Shown here piece after piece: positions 1 to 8,548 of a DNA stretch of 64,000 nt (positions are counted from its first letter, which is position 1; the number at the start of each line of letters is the position of its first letter). The stretch spans positions 1 to 64,000 of the forward strand of contig CAMUMG010000007.1 of assembly GCA_947089905.1 (NCBI GenBank), written 5' to 3'. The position numbers and the translations under genes are program-made. The DNA is from an uncultured Lachnospiraceae bacterium. Its GTDB lineage: Bacteria > Bacillota > Clostridia > Lachnospirales > Lachnospiraceae. The notes beneath the pieces are model-generated. The model did no database searches. It saw only the letters and a list, made by a program, of their open reading frames with translations, and was not told the DNA's origin.

Positions 1-255
1 TTACCTCCCAGGATACCGGTTGTAATTTGTGTTTCCCAGAAAACGGAGGTAATCAATCTTATGAAAACACACCGTCTGTTCTTTCATGGATATTTTCCCG
101 ACCTGCCAGCCATATTCTGCAAGCTCTTTCTTATATTTCAGAAAAGAGTGGTCAATCGGTATCCCTGCGATCTCCTGAATCTCCTCAAAGGTCAGCTGAA
201 ATGATTCCTTTCCGCTTTTCTGCACATATTCCCATAACGTGTTGTATTTACCCAT
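1..255 (-). CDS. DUF7662-like small protein
   Basis: An 84-residue soluble protein with no signal peptide or membrane segment. The core (LTFEEIQEIAGIPIDHSF, then a KYKKEL stretch and a C-terminal SMKEQTVCFHK strand) resembles the small DUF7662-type domain common in Clostridia, whose role is unknown to me. The gene is complete: the stop is at the window edge and the ATG follows a GGAGAAAGG-type ribosome site. It lies downstream of two small membrane-protein genes on the same strand in a G+C-rich accessory region. The family call rests on recalled sequence similarity only. Confidence 0.6.
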   Translation of the reverse strand: MGKYNTLWEYVQKSGKESFQLTFEEIQEIAGIPIDHSFLKYKKELAEYGWQVGKISMKEQTVCFHKIDYLRFLGNTNYNRYPGR

Positions 256-314
256 TACCTTTCTCCTCTCTAATGATTACAAAGTTGCAGAACTTATCCC
301 ATCTATGTTCTTCT

Positions 315-491
315 TTACAGAACCTGAAAGATCACTGTTATGAACATGATGATCCCTATCACAATGGCTGCTATGCCAAAGAAATAGCTTCTCTTGTTTC
401 CATTTTTTCCGTCAACAATCCAAAACAGACCGCGCAGTATAAGAAGCAATCCTACAAAAATCGGGATGAATTTTTCAACAGCTTCTGTCAT
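315..491 (-). CDS. small two-span membrane protein, 58 aa
   Basis: A short gene translated from an ATG behind AAAGGGG. The peptide begins MTEAVEKFIPIFVGLLLIL, has a first membrane segment at about residues 8-25, a basic/polar loop (DGKNGNKRSY), and a second segment at about 35-57. Its ATG overlaps the stop of the upstream four-span membrane protein gene (ATGA), which indicates translational coupling. I do not recognise a family; by context it may be a partner of the upstream protein. Confidence 0.6.
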   Translation of the reverse strand: MTEAVEKFIPIFVGLLLILRGLFWIVDGKNGNKRSYFFGIAAIVIGIIMFITVIFQVL

Positions 492-898
492 TTCTTTTCC
501 CCTTTCTGCCCTCTCTTTTTCTTAAAAACATAAATGACAGTATTGATGATGCATAACAGCACAAAAAGACTTGTAAAGTTAATCCAGATATCCCTGTACG
601 CTGTTTTCGCCAAGGGTTCCCGCAATCCGCTGAACCAGACATAGGCAAACGCCAACAGCTGAGAGGGAATATATGCAATCAAATATCTGAGAGCCAAAGG
701 CTTAACAGGCAGATTCGTGCATAACTCAAATGCTGCTATCCCGATCAGGAGAATGATAGCCCTGTCTAATTCGTGCCAGTTACCGCTTGGGTCTTCATAG
801 ACGCCGTTACAAAGATACAAAACGCTGCTTAACAATGTAATTGCTGTATATATCACCGAATAAATCGACACCATACGAATTAATTTTTTCTTATTCAT
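488..898 (-). CDS. four-span membrane protein, DUF6608-like
   Basis: A 136-residue integral membrane protein with about four hydrophobic segments (roughly 9-30, 44-62, 70-90 and 104-125) and a lysine/arginine-rich tail ending GQKGEKK. It resembles the DUF6608-type membrane proteins of Lachnospiraceae; no function is known to me. Its stop codon overlaps the start of the following small membrane protein, so the two are probably made together. A degenerate stretch lies just upstream. The family assignment is tentative. Confidence 0.5.
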   Translation of the reverse strand: MNKKKLIRMVSIYSVIYTAITLLSSVLYLCNGVYEDPSGNWHELDRAIILLIGIAAFELCTNLPVKPLALRYLIAYIPSQLLAFAYVWFSGLREPLAKTAYRDIWINFTSLFVLLCIINTVIYVFKKKRGQKGEKK

Positions 899-1017
899 TT
901 TATTTCCTTTCCAAGGCTGCAGCCTAACGCATTGATCCCTATACCGAAACAGAAAGGTTCGTACCGGATTCCGTTTTCAATGTTTCTCCGGTTTTCGTAT
1001 AGATTACAGGCTCTGTC

Positions 1018-1089
1018 TTAACAGGGTGTATTCAGTAACTTCATATTCGTACTTGCCCCTGCAAGACCTTCCATTGTTTTCGTATGCAT
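1018..1089 (-). CDS. possible 23-aa peptide with strong ribosome site
   Basis: An ATG preceded by GGAGGG at good spacing opens a short frame, MHTKTMEGLAGASTNMKLLN..., that ends after 23 codons at TAA. Directly behind the TAA the same frame stays open until it overlaps the ATG of the four-span membrane protein, and a second frame also reads well for about 28 codons. This could be a genuine small peptide or the head of a decayed gene. There is no AgrD-like processing signature. Low confidence. Confidence 0.25.
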   Translation of the reverse strand: MHTKTMEGLAGASTNMKLLNTPC

Positions 1090-1168
1090 AATTGTCCCTC
1101 CTGAATTTTTCCTGATATAATCCTTTCTATGAAATCCATACAATAGAATCCACGCTTCGCGAGTCTTC

Positions 1169-1200
1169 TACAATAAAATCTAAAAGAAGATTTTATTGTA
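1169..1200. repeat. 13-bp perfect inverted repeat
   Basis: Arms TACAATAAAATCT and AGATTTTATTGTA enclose a six-base loop (AAAAGA). The stem is A+T-rich, lies in the 400-base gap between two minus-strand genes, and is not followed by a clear T-run on either strand. It may be a protein-binding palindrome or a weak terminator. Confidence 0.5.
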
Positions 1201-1233
1201 ATGTATTGCCATGAATGATGCCGTCATTCCAAA

Positions 1234-1275
1234 AATACCGGAAACAGTGCGCATTTGCCACCATCTTCCGGTATT
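1234..1275. repeat. 10-bp inverted repeat with 22-base loop
   Basis: Arms AATACCGGAA and TTCCGGTATT are perfect. On the minus strand they lie just downstream of the stop of the coiled-coil protein gene, so a hairpin terminator for that transcript is possible, although no T-run follows. Nothing else of note is visible in the gap of about 400 bases apart from the 23-codon frame and the neighbouring palindrome. Confidence 0.4.
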
Positions 1276-1303
1276 GATACCACACTAAAAACTTAAGTCT
1301 CTT

Positions 1304-1873
1304 TTATTCTGATACAGAAGCATTCTGCCGCCTGTATGTATCATTGTCTTTCTGGCTTAACTCGTTTTCTACCTGTGCCAACTTTTTCTCCAGCTCCCGG
1401 ATTTTCTTTTCATCTCTGGAAGCAGACTGGATCTGCTGTTCCAACTGTTGCTTTTTCTCTTTCAGCTTCTTGATCTCCCTGTCAACCTTATCCGTATTTG
1501 TGACACATTTCTCCGCCGGCTTTCCCTGGCTGTCTCCGCCTACCTTCGGTGCTTTGCCATCTTCGTTTTTCTCGGAACGGTCATCCTGTTCCTTTGCATG
1601 GCCAGCTTTCGGGTCATCAAAAAAGATTTTCCGGTTGCCGTTCTCGTCCTGGCCTACCCGGTACAGTCCCGTAGGCTTTTGCCCCGATTTTTCACTGCTG
1701 ATGTACTCGTCCTTTGGTTCGGACAGCCTGCCGGAGTTTTTCTCCTCTGCAGTCTTTTCTGCTTTCTCTGCCTCCTTTGCCTTTTCCGCCTTCTCGGCGG
1801 CCAGTTTTTCCTTCACCCGCTCTGCGTAGTCGGCACCAGAATGATCATAATTTCCTTGAATCTGCATTGCCAT
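1304..1873 (-). CDS. hydrophilic coiled-coil protein of unknown function
   Basis: A 189-residue, highly charged protein with no signal or membrane segment. An N-terminal motif (MAMQIQGNYDHSGADYAERV) is followed by a KEAEKAEK-type low-complexity helix, a central disordered region (about 45-130) and a C-terminal coiled coil (about 130-180, with alternating K/E and L). The start follows GGAGGAAC. It stands downstream of the LytTR kinase gene. I do not recognise a characterised family; the N-terminal motif looks conserved and might mark a small family of accessory-region proteins. Confidence 0.55.
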   Translation of the reverse strand: MAMQIQGNYDHSGADYAERVKEKLAAEKAEKAKEAEKAEKTAEEKNSGRLSEPKDEYISSEKSGQKPTGLYRVGQDENGNRKIFFDDPKAGHAKEQDDRSEKNEDGKAPKVGGDSQGKPAEKCVTNTDKVDREIKKLKEKKQQLEQQIQSASRDEKKIRELEKKLAQVENELSQKDNDTYRRQNASVSE

Positions 1874-1978
1874 AAGCGTGTTCCTCCTTCAAATTGATAT
1901 TGTCAGGAAACTTCTTTGCAGCCGCTCCCCGCCGCAGACAGCTTCCTTTTTCTTTTTTCGGCTGTAGTAAGCAGCATT

Positions 1979-3334
1979 TTAATCCATTTGCTGTGTGCTG
2001 TTTTCTGGATGCTGTGGAATGATCAGCAGCACATGGAGGACAAATACATTCTCCTGAGTCTCTATACTCATGGCGCCGCCATATTTTTCAGCCACTTTTT
2101 TTATATTCGACAGACCTGTCCCTTTTTTGAACGCGCTTTTCCCATAGAAGCTGTTCTGAATTTCCATCATAAGGAAATCTCCCTGGAGCCGCCCGGACAC
2201 ACGGATATACTTTTCCATACCGGTGTCCAGGCTTTTTACTGCATGGATTGCATTATCCAGTGCATTTGACAGGACAATACAGATATCAATATCTCTGATG
2301 CCACAGGGATATGGCAGAAGAAGGAAACAATCCACATCTATCCCCATGCTTTTTGCAATCCCCAGCTTGTTCCCCACCAGAATATCCACTACCGGATTAT
2401 TGGTACTGCAGGGGAATGACATTTTTTCCGCCATATCGTCCAGATCCTCCATATAGGTTATGGCTTCCTCCAGTTTTCCATTCTGCAGGAGCTTTTTTAC
2501 CACTGCGATGTGGTTCCGGATGTCATGTCGGAAGGACTTTGTTTCATCGTAACGGGTTTTCGCTTCCTCCACATACTGGTTCAGGGAATGTTCCTGCTGC
2601 TCCAGCAGTGAAATTTCGGTGCTAAGGCGGAAAATCTGCTGCAGTTTCTTATAGGAAAACAGGATGCAGAACAGACTGGCAAGTCCCAGAAAATACATGG
2701 ACAGCATCTGCCCATGGCTGAAAAAGTGTTCCGCAGGCCCTTTGTCCACCGAGATCTCAAACTGGAAATCATATTCAATCGCATTGATATAGCTACTCAT
2801 AATAAATATCATCAGGATCGGAATGAAAATCAGAACCATCTGCTGCATTCCCATTGTGGTTTCAGGAGTATCCACGGGATCAAGATCATCCCGGGAAAAA
2901 TAACGGTACACCATATAATAACAAAAACCGGTCAGAACTAGTGATGCCGCCTCACTGACCAGCATGGCCGCAATATTATCTGTCTCATGGAAAAAGGCGG
3001 GCAGCCATGGGTATGGAAGACTCATCAGCGAGTTTACAATTCCGCCACAGAGCAACATAATTTCCGTTGCCAGAGCCGCATATAGAAGGGAATACTTAAA
3101 ATCTGCATGGCAGACAAAGGTCCCGTATGCTGTGAGCAGAAAAATAAGCACCACAAAGCCAATGATTGTGCAGGCCGGAACAAAATCATTGATAATCACT
3201 GCACCTACTGCAAACAGGAAATAAAAAGGAGGCCTTATTTTCTTTTTCAGAATTTTTGCCATAAAATAAAACTGGAAGGATGTCTCAATCACGCCCATAA
3301 TATATATATTGAAAAAATCTAAATACTCAGCCAT
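1979..3334 (-). CDS. GHKL sensor histidine kinase (AgrC/VirS-like)
   Basis: A 451-residue membrane kinase, start chosen at MAEYLDFF behind GGGGGC. About six to seven membrane segments occupy residues 1-225, then comes a helical dimerisation region with the phospho-accepting histidine in FRHDIRNHIAVV. The ATPase carries the N-box LSNALDNAIHAV and the glycine motif KGTGLSNIKK. This is the AgrC/ComD/VirS architecture, which pairs with LytTR regulators and commonly senses peptides. The LytTR regulator is immediately upstream in the same operon. No agrB/agrD-like genes are visible nearby, so the signal is unknown. Confidence 0.9.
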   Translation of the reverse strand: MAEYLDFFNIYIMGVIETSFQFYFMAKILKKKIRPPFYFLFAVGAVIINDFVPACTIIGFVVLIFLLTAYGTFVCHADFKYSLLYAALATEIMLLCGGIVNSLMSLPYPWLPAFFHETDNIAAMLVSEAASLVLTGFCYYMVYRYFSRDDLDPVDTPETTMGMQQMVLIFIPILMIFIMSSYINAIEYDFQFEISVDKGPAEHFFSHGQMLSMYFLGLASLFCILFSYKKLQQIFRLSTEISLLEQQEHSLNQYVEEAKTRYDETKSFRHDIRNHIAVVKKLLQNGKLEEAITYMEDLDDMAEKMSFPCSTNNPVVDILVGNKLGIAKSMGIDVDCFLLLPYPCGIRDIDICIVLSNALDNAIHAVKSLDTGMEKYIRVSGRLQGDFLMMEIQNSFYGKSAFKKGTGLSNIKKVAEKYGGAMSIETQENVFVLHVLLIIPQHPENSTQQMD

Positions 3335-3361
3335 GTTACTTGCCCCCATATGTAAAAAACC

Positions 3362-4066
3362 TTACATATTCTTCATATACTGCAGAACAACACTGGAAAA
3401 CTCCTTACTCCGCAGCCGCGATACGGGAACCTCTTTGCCGTTATCCATATAGGCAGTCCCGTTTTTATATCCTTTTAAATGCTTCAGGTTGATGAGATAG
3501 CTCCTGTGGCACCGGAAAAAATGGCTGCCCAGTTTCGTTTCCAGATTTTCGATCCGCTCATAATAATCAACAACCTCACCTGATGTCAGATTCAGATATA
3601 TTTTCCGGTCTATGATCTCGCAGAAAATAATCTCCTCCTCTCGGACAATGCGCCCCTCATATCCCTTTTGCACCAGCAGGCTGTCTTCGCTGGCGTTTTG
3701 CATGGAAGTGTAAAGGCGCTCCATGGTCTTTTCAAACTGTTTTTCCTCCACCGGCTTGACCAGATAATCGTAGGCCTGCACCTCGAAAGACTGAAACACC
3801 ATCTCTTTCAGTACCGTGATAAAGATCAGGAATCCCTGGAACTTAGAATCCCTCAGCTTCCTTGCCGTTTCCATGCCGTCCATGCCATTCATCTGGATAT
3901 CCAGAAACAGGATGTCAATCTGCCCGTCATAATTCAGCAGCTGCTCACCGCTTAAAAATGTCCGAAGCTGGATCTCCCTGTTCTTTTTACGGAAAAAATC
4001 GGAGGCCATTGCCCTTATATGATCGGACATGTGTTTTTCATCATCACAGATTGCAATACGGATCAA
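3362..4066 (-). CDS. LytTR-family response regulator
   Basis: A 234-residue two-domain regulator. The receiver (about 1-120) has the acidic pair in ICDDE and the phospho-acceptor aspartate in ILFLDIQMNGMDG. The C-terminal LytTR DNA-binding domain (about 135-232) has the typical FFRCHRSYLINL signature. The likely start is TTG, seven bases behind GGAGGT; no ATG fits better. It precedes its GHKL kinase, giving an AgrA/VirR-type system. A sigma-A-like promoter and a 12-bp hairpin lie just upstream, so it is probably transcribed separately from the ABC exporter genes before it. Confidence 0.92.
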   Translation of the reverse strand: MIRIAICDDEKHMSDHIRAMASDFFRKKNREIQLRTFLSGEQLLNYDGQIDILFLDIQMNGMDGMETARKLRDSKFQGFLIFITVLKEMVFQSFEVQAYDYLVKPVEEKQFEKTMERLYTSMQNASEDSLLVQKGYEGRIVREEEIIFCEIIDRKIYLNLTSGEVVDYYERIENLETKLGSHFFRCHRSYLINLKHLKGYKNGTAYMDNGKEVPVSRLRSKEFSSVVLQYMKNM

Positions 4067-4092
4067 TGCGCCACCTCCTCGCCATTATTCGT

Positions 4093-4121
4093 CAACGGCA
4101 AAAGAAAAACTTTTGCCGTTG
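4093..4121. repeat. 12-bp hairpin in the leader of the LytTR operon
   Basis: Perfect arms CAACGGCAAAAG and CTTTTGCCGTTG flank a five-base A loop. On the minus strand it would sit in the 5' untranslated region, between the predicted promoter and the ribosome site of the regulator gene. No T-run follows it, so a leader structure or an operator is more likely than a terminator. Confidence 0.5.
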
Positions 4122-4138
4122 CCACAGACTGACATTTT

Positions 4139-4167
4139 ATTATAGCCTGTCCGAAATGCCATAACAA
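4139..4167 (-). promoter_or_regulatory. sigma-A-like promoter for the LytTR regulator/kinase operon
   Basis: On the minus strand TTGTTA and TATAAT are separated by exactly 17 bases, about 75 bases before the regulator start codon. The spacing and the perfect -10 make this a credible promoter. LytTR-type binding repeats were not clearly identified around it. Confidence 0.55.
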
Positions 4168-4255
4168 TTTAATTGCTGTGAGATGTTTATCTGTTGCCGC
4201 GAAATGCTGTATAATATCAATCACTCAGGCTCAGAAAATTTTACCCGAGTTAATT

Positions 4256-6623
4256 TTACCCTTGCGCCCGCATCTGCTCAACCAGAGACTGTTTTTTCTG
4301 CCTGCGTACCATCCAAACAGACAGGACTGCCTCCATACCAAACAGCACAAGGAGGAACAGCCCCATTTGCAGGAACGGGAACTGATATGGGACAACTGCG
4401 CCGGCAAAGGATTTCTTACTGACTTCTGCGCATACTGCCATGGAAAGCGGCAACCCCAGGATTAAGACTGTAAATGCCGCAAAAAGCGCATGACACATCC
4501 CCTCGGTGACACTCATCTGGGACAACTGCTTTCCGGTCAGACCAACCGAGCGCAGGATACTGTTCTCCCGCTTTTGGGACATCTGGTTGGAAAGCGTCGT
4601 ATTGATCAGGTTGACAACGCCAAACAGAAAGATCAGCCAGGAAAGAACTTGCAGACTTCCAAAAATAATGCTGCTCTGCGTTTTCTCATATTCGATATGT
4701 GTGGCTATGGTATCCATTCCAAGATTGCTGCGGTCGGATACCAGTTCCTTAAGCCTACTTTCCACAGACTCTGCTTTTTGGGAATCATTAACAATACTCC
4801 ATGAGTAGTCAAAGCTTTCGATTTCAGGATGTATCTCACGAAACAACTCCTCCGGTGCGAACAGGGCTGCCGAATCCATGGCAAGCGTACCATGTCCGTT
4901 TGCTGTCTTCGACGCATCGAACAGTCCAGATATGGTAACTGTCACAGTTTCCTGGCCCAGGATCAGCTCCATGGTAGCCCCAACTATTGGCATGGTACTT
5001 CTGATAACTCGTACTCAGAAGGATGCTGTGGGTATCCACCGGCATGGTGCCGGATACCAGCGCAGCTTCTACATCCATGCGGTTTGATCCCGTCAGCATG
5101 TCGCACATACCGGCCTCAGCATTTTCGGAAGCTCCGAATTTTGCGTGCAGAGACCGGCGGGTGACCAGCACATCCGTTACCCCGTCCACAGAAAGGATCT
5201 CCTGCCTTAAGTTTTCATTCAGCGGATTGCCTGCAGCCATAATCTCTTCCTCTGGCTGCTCTGAGGCCAGATAGATCTTATAATCCCCGTCTGGGAAAAA
5301 CAGCCTTGCAGCCTGCTCTGGTGAGCGTGTCAGAACCATGGAAGACACCACCAGAAGAAGGATTCCGCCCAGGCTTAAGGATACTGCAATACTCACTGAC
5401 TTCTTGCGGTCGCGCCCAAAATTTGCAAATCCCATGGATACGGGACTTAGTTTCCGGTGTTTTTTCCTGCTGCGAGTCTTTTCCTGTCCAGCAGAAAAGC
5501 GCATGGCCTCCAGCGGTGAGATGCCCGAAGCTATTTTGATCGGTCTGTGAACTGAGACGGATACCATGAACCAGCAGACCACCACGGTCAGAAGCACAGC
5601 TGTCCCATAATAACCCCCATGAAAACCTTTTGGGAACAGGAGCAGACCGCTGACCACACCCAGCAGGACGCCCAGCAGGATCCCAATGCCACCCAGCCGC
5701 CGGCTCTCCTTTTTCACGATACGCCGGACCTGTTTGGATGTTGCGCCGATGGTGCGGAGCTGTCCATAGCTTTGTATTTTGTCGTTCACAGAAATACGGA
5801 ATATACTCTGGATGACTACATATCCGCCGGCAAGCACGAGGGCGGCTATGCCGAAAATGGTCACAAAGTCAATAGACTTTGAATTAGAAGCAAAATAATT
5901 GCTGTTTATCCCTACATGCGCAGAGCCAAACTGCGCGGCAATCTCCTGGCAGTGGACAGCCATGATATCCTGATCAAACTGCCTATCATTTTTGAAATGC
6001 ACATAGGCACGGTATCCTGCAGAGTCAAATCCGGCCCACTGCGTCAAGGCCGCTTTGGAAACGACAATAGCACATATATTCACTTCCTTTTCTCCCACAT
6101 TAGACAGGATTCCGGTTACGGTATAGTCGCCATGAAAGCTCTCGGTATCCAATCGAACCGTCTCACCAATTTTGGCATTGGAACCGTAAGCAGAGAGAAA
6201 ATATTCGCTGACAGCGACTTCATTCGCCTGTGCCGGGAGTTCTCCTTTTACCAGCTCCATCTGGCTGCGGGCAATATACATCATGTCGCTGTCGCAGTAC
6301 ACATAGGAGGCGTTGTATCCCTGCTCCGAATGCTCCTGCCCCAGCAGATAGTATTCGCCCACGCGGGCAAGCTCTGGCAGGTCTTTCAGTGCCGCCACAT
6401 CGGACGCCTCCACGCGGGTGAAGACCGCCTCATAGGTGTCGGCCACCTGATTACGCTGGATCTGTGCAAAAGAAACAGATATAACCGCTGCAAAGCAGAC
6501 CAGGAACGCCGCCAGAGCGACGGCGACCACTACCATCAGGTTCCGACGCTTCTCGCTTGCGAGGCTGCGCTTTGCAAGTTTTTTCACAATAGCGCCTGTA
6601 TCATTTTCAAAAGGCCATGTCAT
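4256..6623 (-). pseudogene. FtsX/MacB-type ABC permease, frameshifted
   Basis: An ABC exporter permease of about 840 residues split by a single-base shift. The first frame starts MTWPFENDTG behind AAGGAGGT, has a membrane segment near residues 28-50, an extracytoplasmic domain and an FtsX core (about 255-375), then a fifth membrane segment near 420 and a second extracytoplasmic domain. At about 4,990-4,997 the reading continues in another frame (MPIVGATMELILG...), which supplies the last 245 residues with the C-terminal FtsX core. Removing one C from a CC pair restores one continuous protein. The remaining 60 residues of the first frame look non-native. Its ATPase gene is 15 bases upstream. 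Either a real mutation that disables the exporter, or an assembly error. Confidence 0.8.
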
Positions 6624-6638
6624 GGTCCGCCACCTCCT

Positions 6639-7304
6639 TTATCCCACAATCCTGCCGTCCTCAATCCTTACAATTCGGTCAGCAAGCTGGGCAATCTCGT
6701 TATTGTGGGTAATCATGACAATGGTCTGGTTAAACTCCATGCTGGTACGCTTTAAAAGCCCCAGCACATCGGCGCTGGTCTTGGAATCCAGATTTCCGGT
6801 GGGCTCATCGGCCAGGATGATGGCCGGTTTGGTGATCAGGGCGCGGGCAATGGCGACACGCTGCTGCTGTCCGCCGGAGAGATTATTCGGCATATGCCCA
6901 AGCTTATCCTCCAATGCCAGCATCCTCACGATCTCGCCCATGAACTTCTCATCTGCCACATCGCCGTCCAGCTCCACAGGCAGGACGATATTTTCATAAA
7001 CATTCAGGATCGGGACAAGGTTATAGTTCTGGAATATAAAGCCGATGTTGCGGCGGCGGAAGATAGTCAGTTCTTCGTCATTCTTTTTGGCCAACTCATC
7101 CCCACGGACAATGACGCTGCCGGACATGGGCGTATCCAGACCGCCCATCATGTTAAGCAGGGTGGATTTACCGCTGCCGGACGTTCCGACTATCGCCACA
7201 AACTCTCCCTGTTCCACAGAGAGGTTGACGCCATCTAAGGCACGGGTAATGTTTGGCTCACTGCCATAATACTTTTTCAGATCAATTGTTTGTAATACAT
7301 TCAT
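6639..7304 (-). CDS. ABC exporter ATPase (MacB/LolD type)
   Basis: A 221-residue ATPase with Walker A GTSGSGKST (about 40-48), Q-loop region FIFQNYNL, signature LSGGQQQR, Walker B ILADEPTGNLDS and the switch histidine in MITHN. Length and motifs match the ATPases that pair with FtsX-domain permeases such as MacB, BceA and LolD. I chose the ATG nine bases behind AAGGAG over an upstream TTG. The frameshifted permease follows after 15 bases. A sensor/regulator pair lies upstream, which suggests a cell-envelope stress or antimicrobial-peptide exporter; the substrate is unknown. Confidence 0.93.
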   Translation of the reverse strand: MNVLQTIDLKKYYGSEPNITRALDGVNLSVEQGEFVAIVGTSGSGKSTLLNMMGGLDTPMSGSVIVRGDELAKKNDEELTIFRRRNIGFIFQNYNLVPILNVYENIVLPVELDGDVADEKFMGEIVRMLALEDKLGHMPNNLSGGQQQRVAIARALITKPAIILADEPTGNLDSKTSADVLGLLKRTSMEFNQTIVMITHNNEIAQLADRIVRIEDGRIVG

Positions 7305-7347
7305 AATCAAATGCTCCTTTCAAGGCTTTCTGCCTGTTGATAGGGAC

Positions 7348-7377
7348 ATTATAAAATCCAAATGTCACAGAAATGTC
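7348..7377 (-). promoter_or_regulatory. promoter of the ABC exporter with an OmpR-type direct repeat
   Basis: On the minus strand a perfect TATAAT stands about 45 bases before the ATPase start. Where a -35 box would be there is instead a pair of identical heptamers, GACATTT, with starts 11 bases apart. Direct repeats with an 11-base period over the -35 region are typical of activator sites for OmpR/PhoB-family regulators, and such a regulator gene lies 1.2 kb upstream. The assignment of regulator to site is inference. Confidence 0.55.
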
Positions 7378-7396
7378 CGAAGAAGCATAAAAAATG

Positions 7397-7460
7397 CGGC
7401 TGAAATGTTACAAGCCTCGGACATTTCAGCCGATAAAGCTGCCACTGGCAGCTTTATCGG
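7397..7460. repeat. two overlapping perfect inverted repeats
   Basis: One hairpin has 12-bp arms (CGGCTGAAATGT and its complement, 12-base loop). The next has 15-bp arms (CCGATAAAGCTGCCA and its complement, one-base centre) and shares three bases with the first. A third pairing, GAAATGTCCGA with TCGGACATTTC, links 7,370-7,380 to 7,417-7,427. They separate the kinase gene from the exporter genes. Neither is followed by a long T-run, so they may act as alternative leader structures or binding sites as well as a terminator. Confidence 0.6.
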
Positions 7461-7516
7461 CACACTGCTGTAAAAAAATTTACGCCGGACAACTTGGAAT
7501 GTCCCTCTGCCATGTG

Positions 7517-8548
7517 CTATCTTGTAGGGAGCATAATGGAAAATTCCGAACCCTTGCCCGGCTCTGAAACCACTTTGATATAGCCGCCCTGTCTCGTTAC
7601 GATCTCACGGGTCAGATACAGACCAATGCCCACGCCCCGCTGTTCGTGTACTTCTTCCTCACGATAGAAGCGTCGGAAAATAGCGGCCTGATTGCTCTCT
7701 GGGATACCCTTGCCGGTATCGGACACACTAAGCTTTACATACATTTCCCATTGTTCTACTGAAATTCGGATTGCTCCTCCCACTGGGGTATACTTCACTG
7801 CATTGTCTAGCAGGTTGAATATGGCTTCCGCTGTCCACTTGCTGTCATGGGAAAGGCGGAAATCCTCCGGACAGTCCACCGTTACGGATATATTCTTTTT
7901 CTCCGCCGCATATACGATGCCGCTTAAGGCCATCGCCAGCGTATCGATCAGCGGGGCGTCTTTCTTTTCCAACCGGATTGCCCCAGTTTCCAACCGGGAG
8001 GCTTTCACAAGGGCCTGAAAAAGAAACTCCAGCTTGTCCGTCTGGTTTCGGATACCTTGCAGGAACTCCCGCTGTTCTTCTTCTGTGACCGGCTTTGAAA
8101 GCAGCGTGTCCGTCACCATTTTCAGATTTGCCACCGGTGTTTTCACCTGATGGGAGACATCCGACACCAGCATCTGCAGTTCCTGCCGTTCCTCATCCAC
8201 CTTCCGCCGGTTCTCCTGCATGATCTCATATAACCGCGAAAGACGGTAGCTGAGCCGGGCAAAGAGTGTTTCACTGTCCCCTGCGCGCACAGGCTCTCCG
8301 CTTCCGCTTATCATCTGATCCATTGCCCGGCACAACTCCTTAGTAAATGCGGAAAGCCGTTTGCTGAAGGCAATCAACAGAATGAACATCCATACAAGGG
8401 CACAGAGCATCAGAAGTATGCCGGAGGCCAGTATCCACATCTGTCCTGTCACCGCAAAGAAAACTGCGCAGATGGCCAGCATGGAAACTGCCATACCGCC
8501 GCTGACCAGCAGGAATATCCTTTTTACAGAGATTCTCCCCAGATTCAT
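7517..8548 (-). CDS. sensor histidine kinase with short membrane sensor
   Basis: A 343-residue kinase, started at MNLGRISVKR because that ATG overlaps the regulator stop (ATGA) behind GGGAGG. Two membrane helices (about 13-35 and 38-60) are joined by a very short loop, the layout of intramembrane-sensing kinases. The phospho-accepting histidine is in VSDVSHQVKTP, followed by the N-box NLLDNAVKYTP and glycine boxes VSDTGKGIP and GVGIGLYL. It is translationally coupled to the OmpR-type regulator and lies next to an FtsX-type ABC exporter, as in Bce-like antimicrobial-peptide response modules. Confidence 0.93.
   Translation of the reverse strand: MNLGRISVKRIFLLVSGGMAVSMLAICAVFFAVTGQMWILASGILLMLCALVWMFILLIAFSKRLSAFTKELCRAMDQMISGSGEPVRAGDSETLFARLSYRLSRLYEIMQENRRKVDEERQELQMLVSDVSHQVKTPVANLKMVTDTLLSKPVTEEEQREFLQGIRNQTDKLEFLFQALVKASRLETGAIRLEKKDAPLIDTLAMALSGIVYAAEKKNISVTVDCPEDFRLSHDSKWTAEAIFNLLDNAVKYTPVGGAIRISVEQWEMYVKLSVSDTGKGIPESNQAAIFRRFYREEEVHEQRGVGIGLYLTREIVTRQGGYIKVVSEPGKGSEFSIMLPTR

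Noticed and set aside
27..533. 168-codon plus-strand frame at the left end
   Set aside because: It runs across three supported minus-strand genes and has no family match or ribosome site.
5916..6755. Long open frame opposite the FtsX permease (279 codons, plus strand)
   Set aside because: It is antisense to a clear ABC permease/ATPase region, has no recognisable domain and has the composition of a shadow frame.
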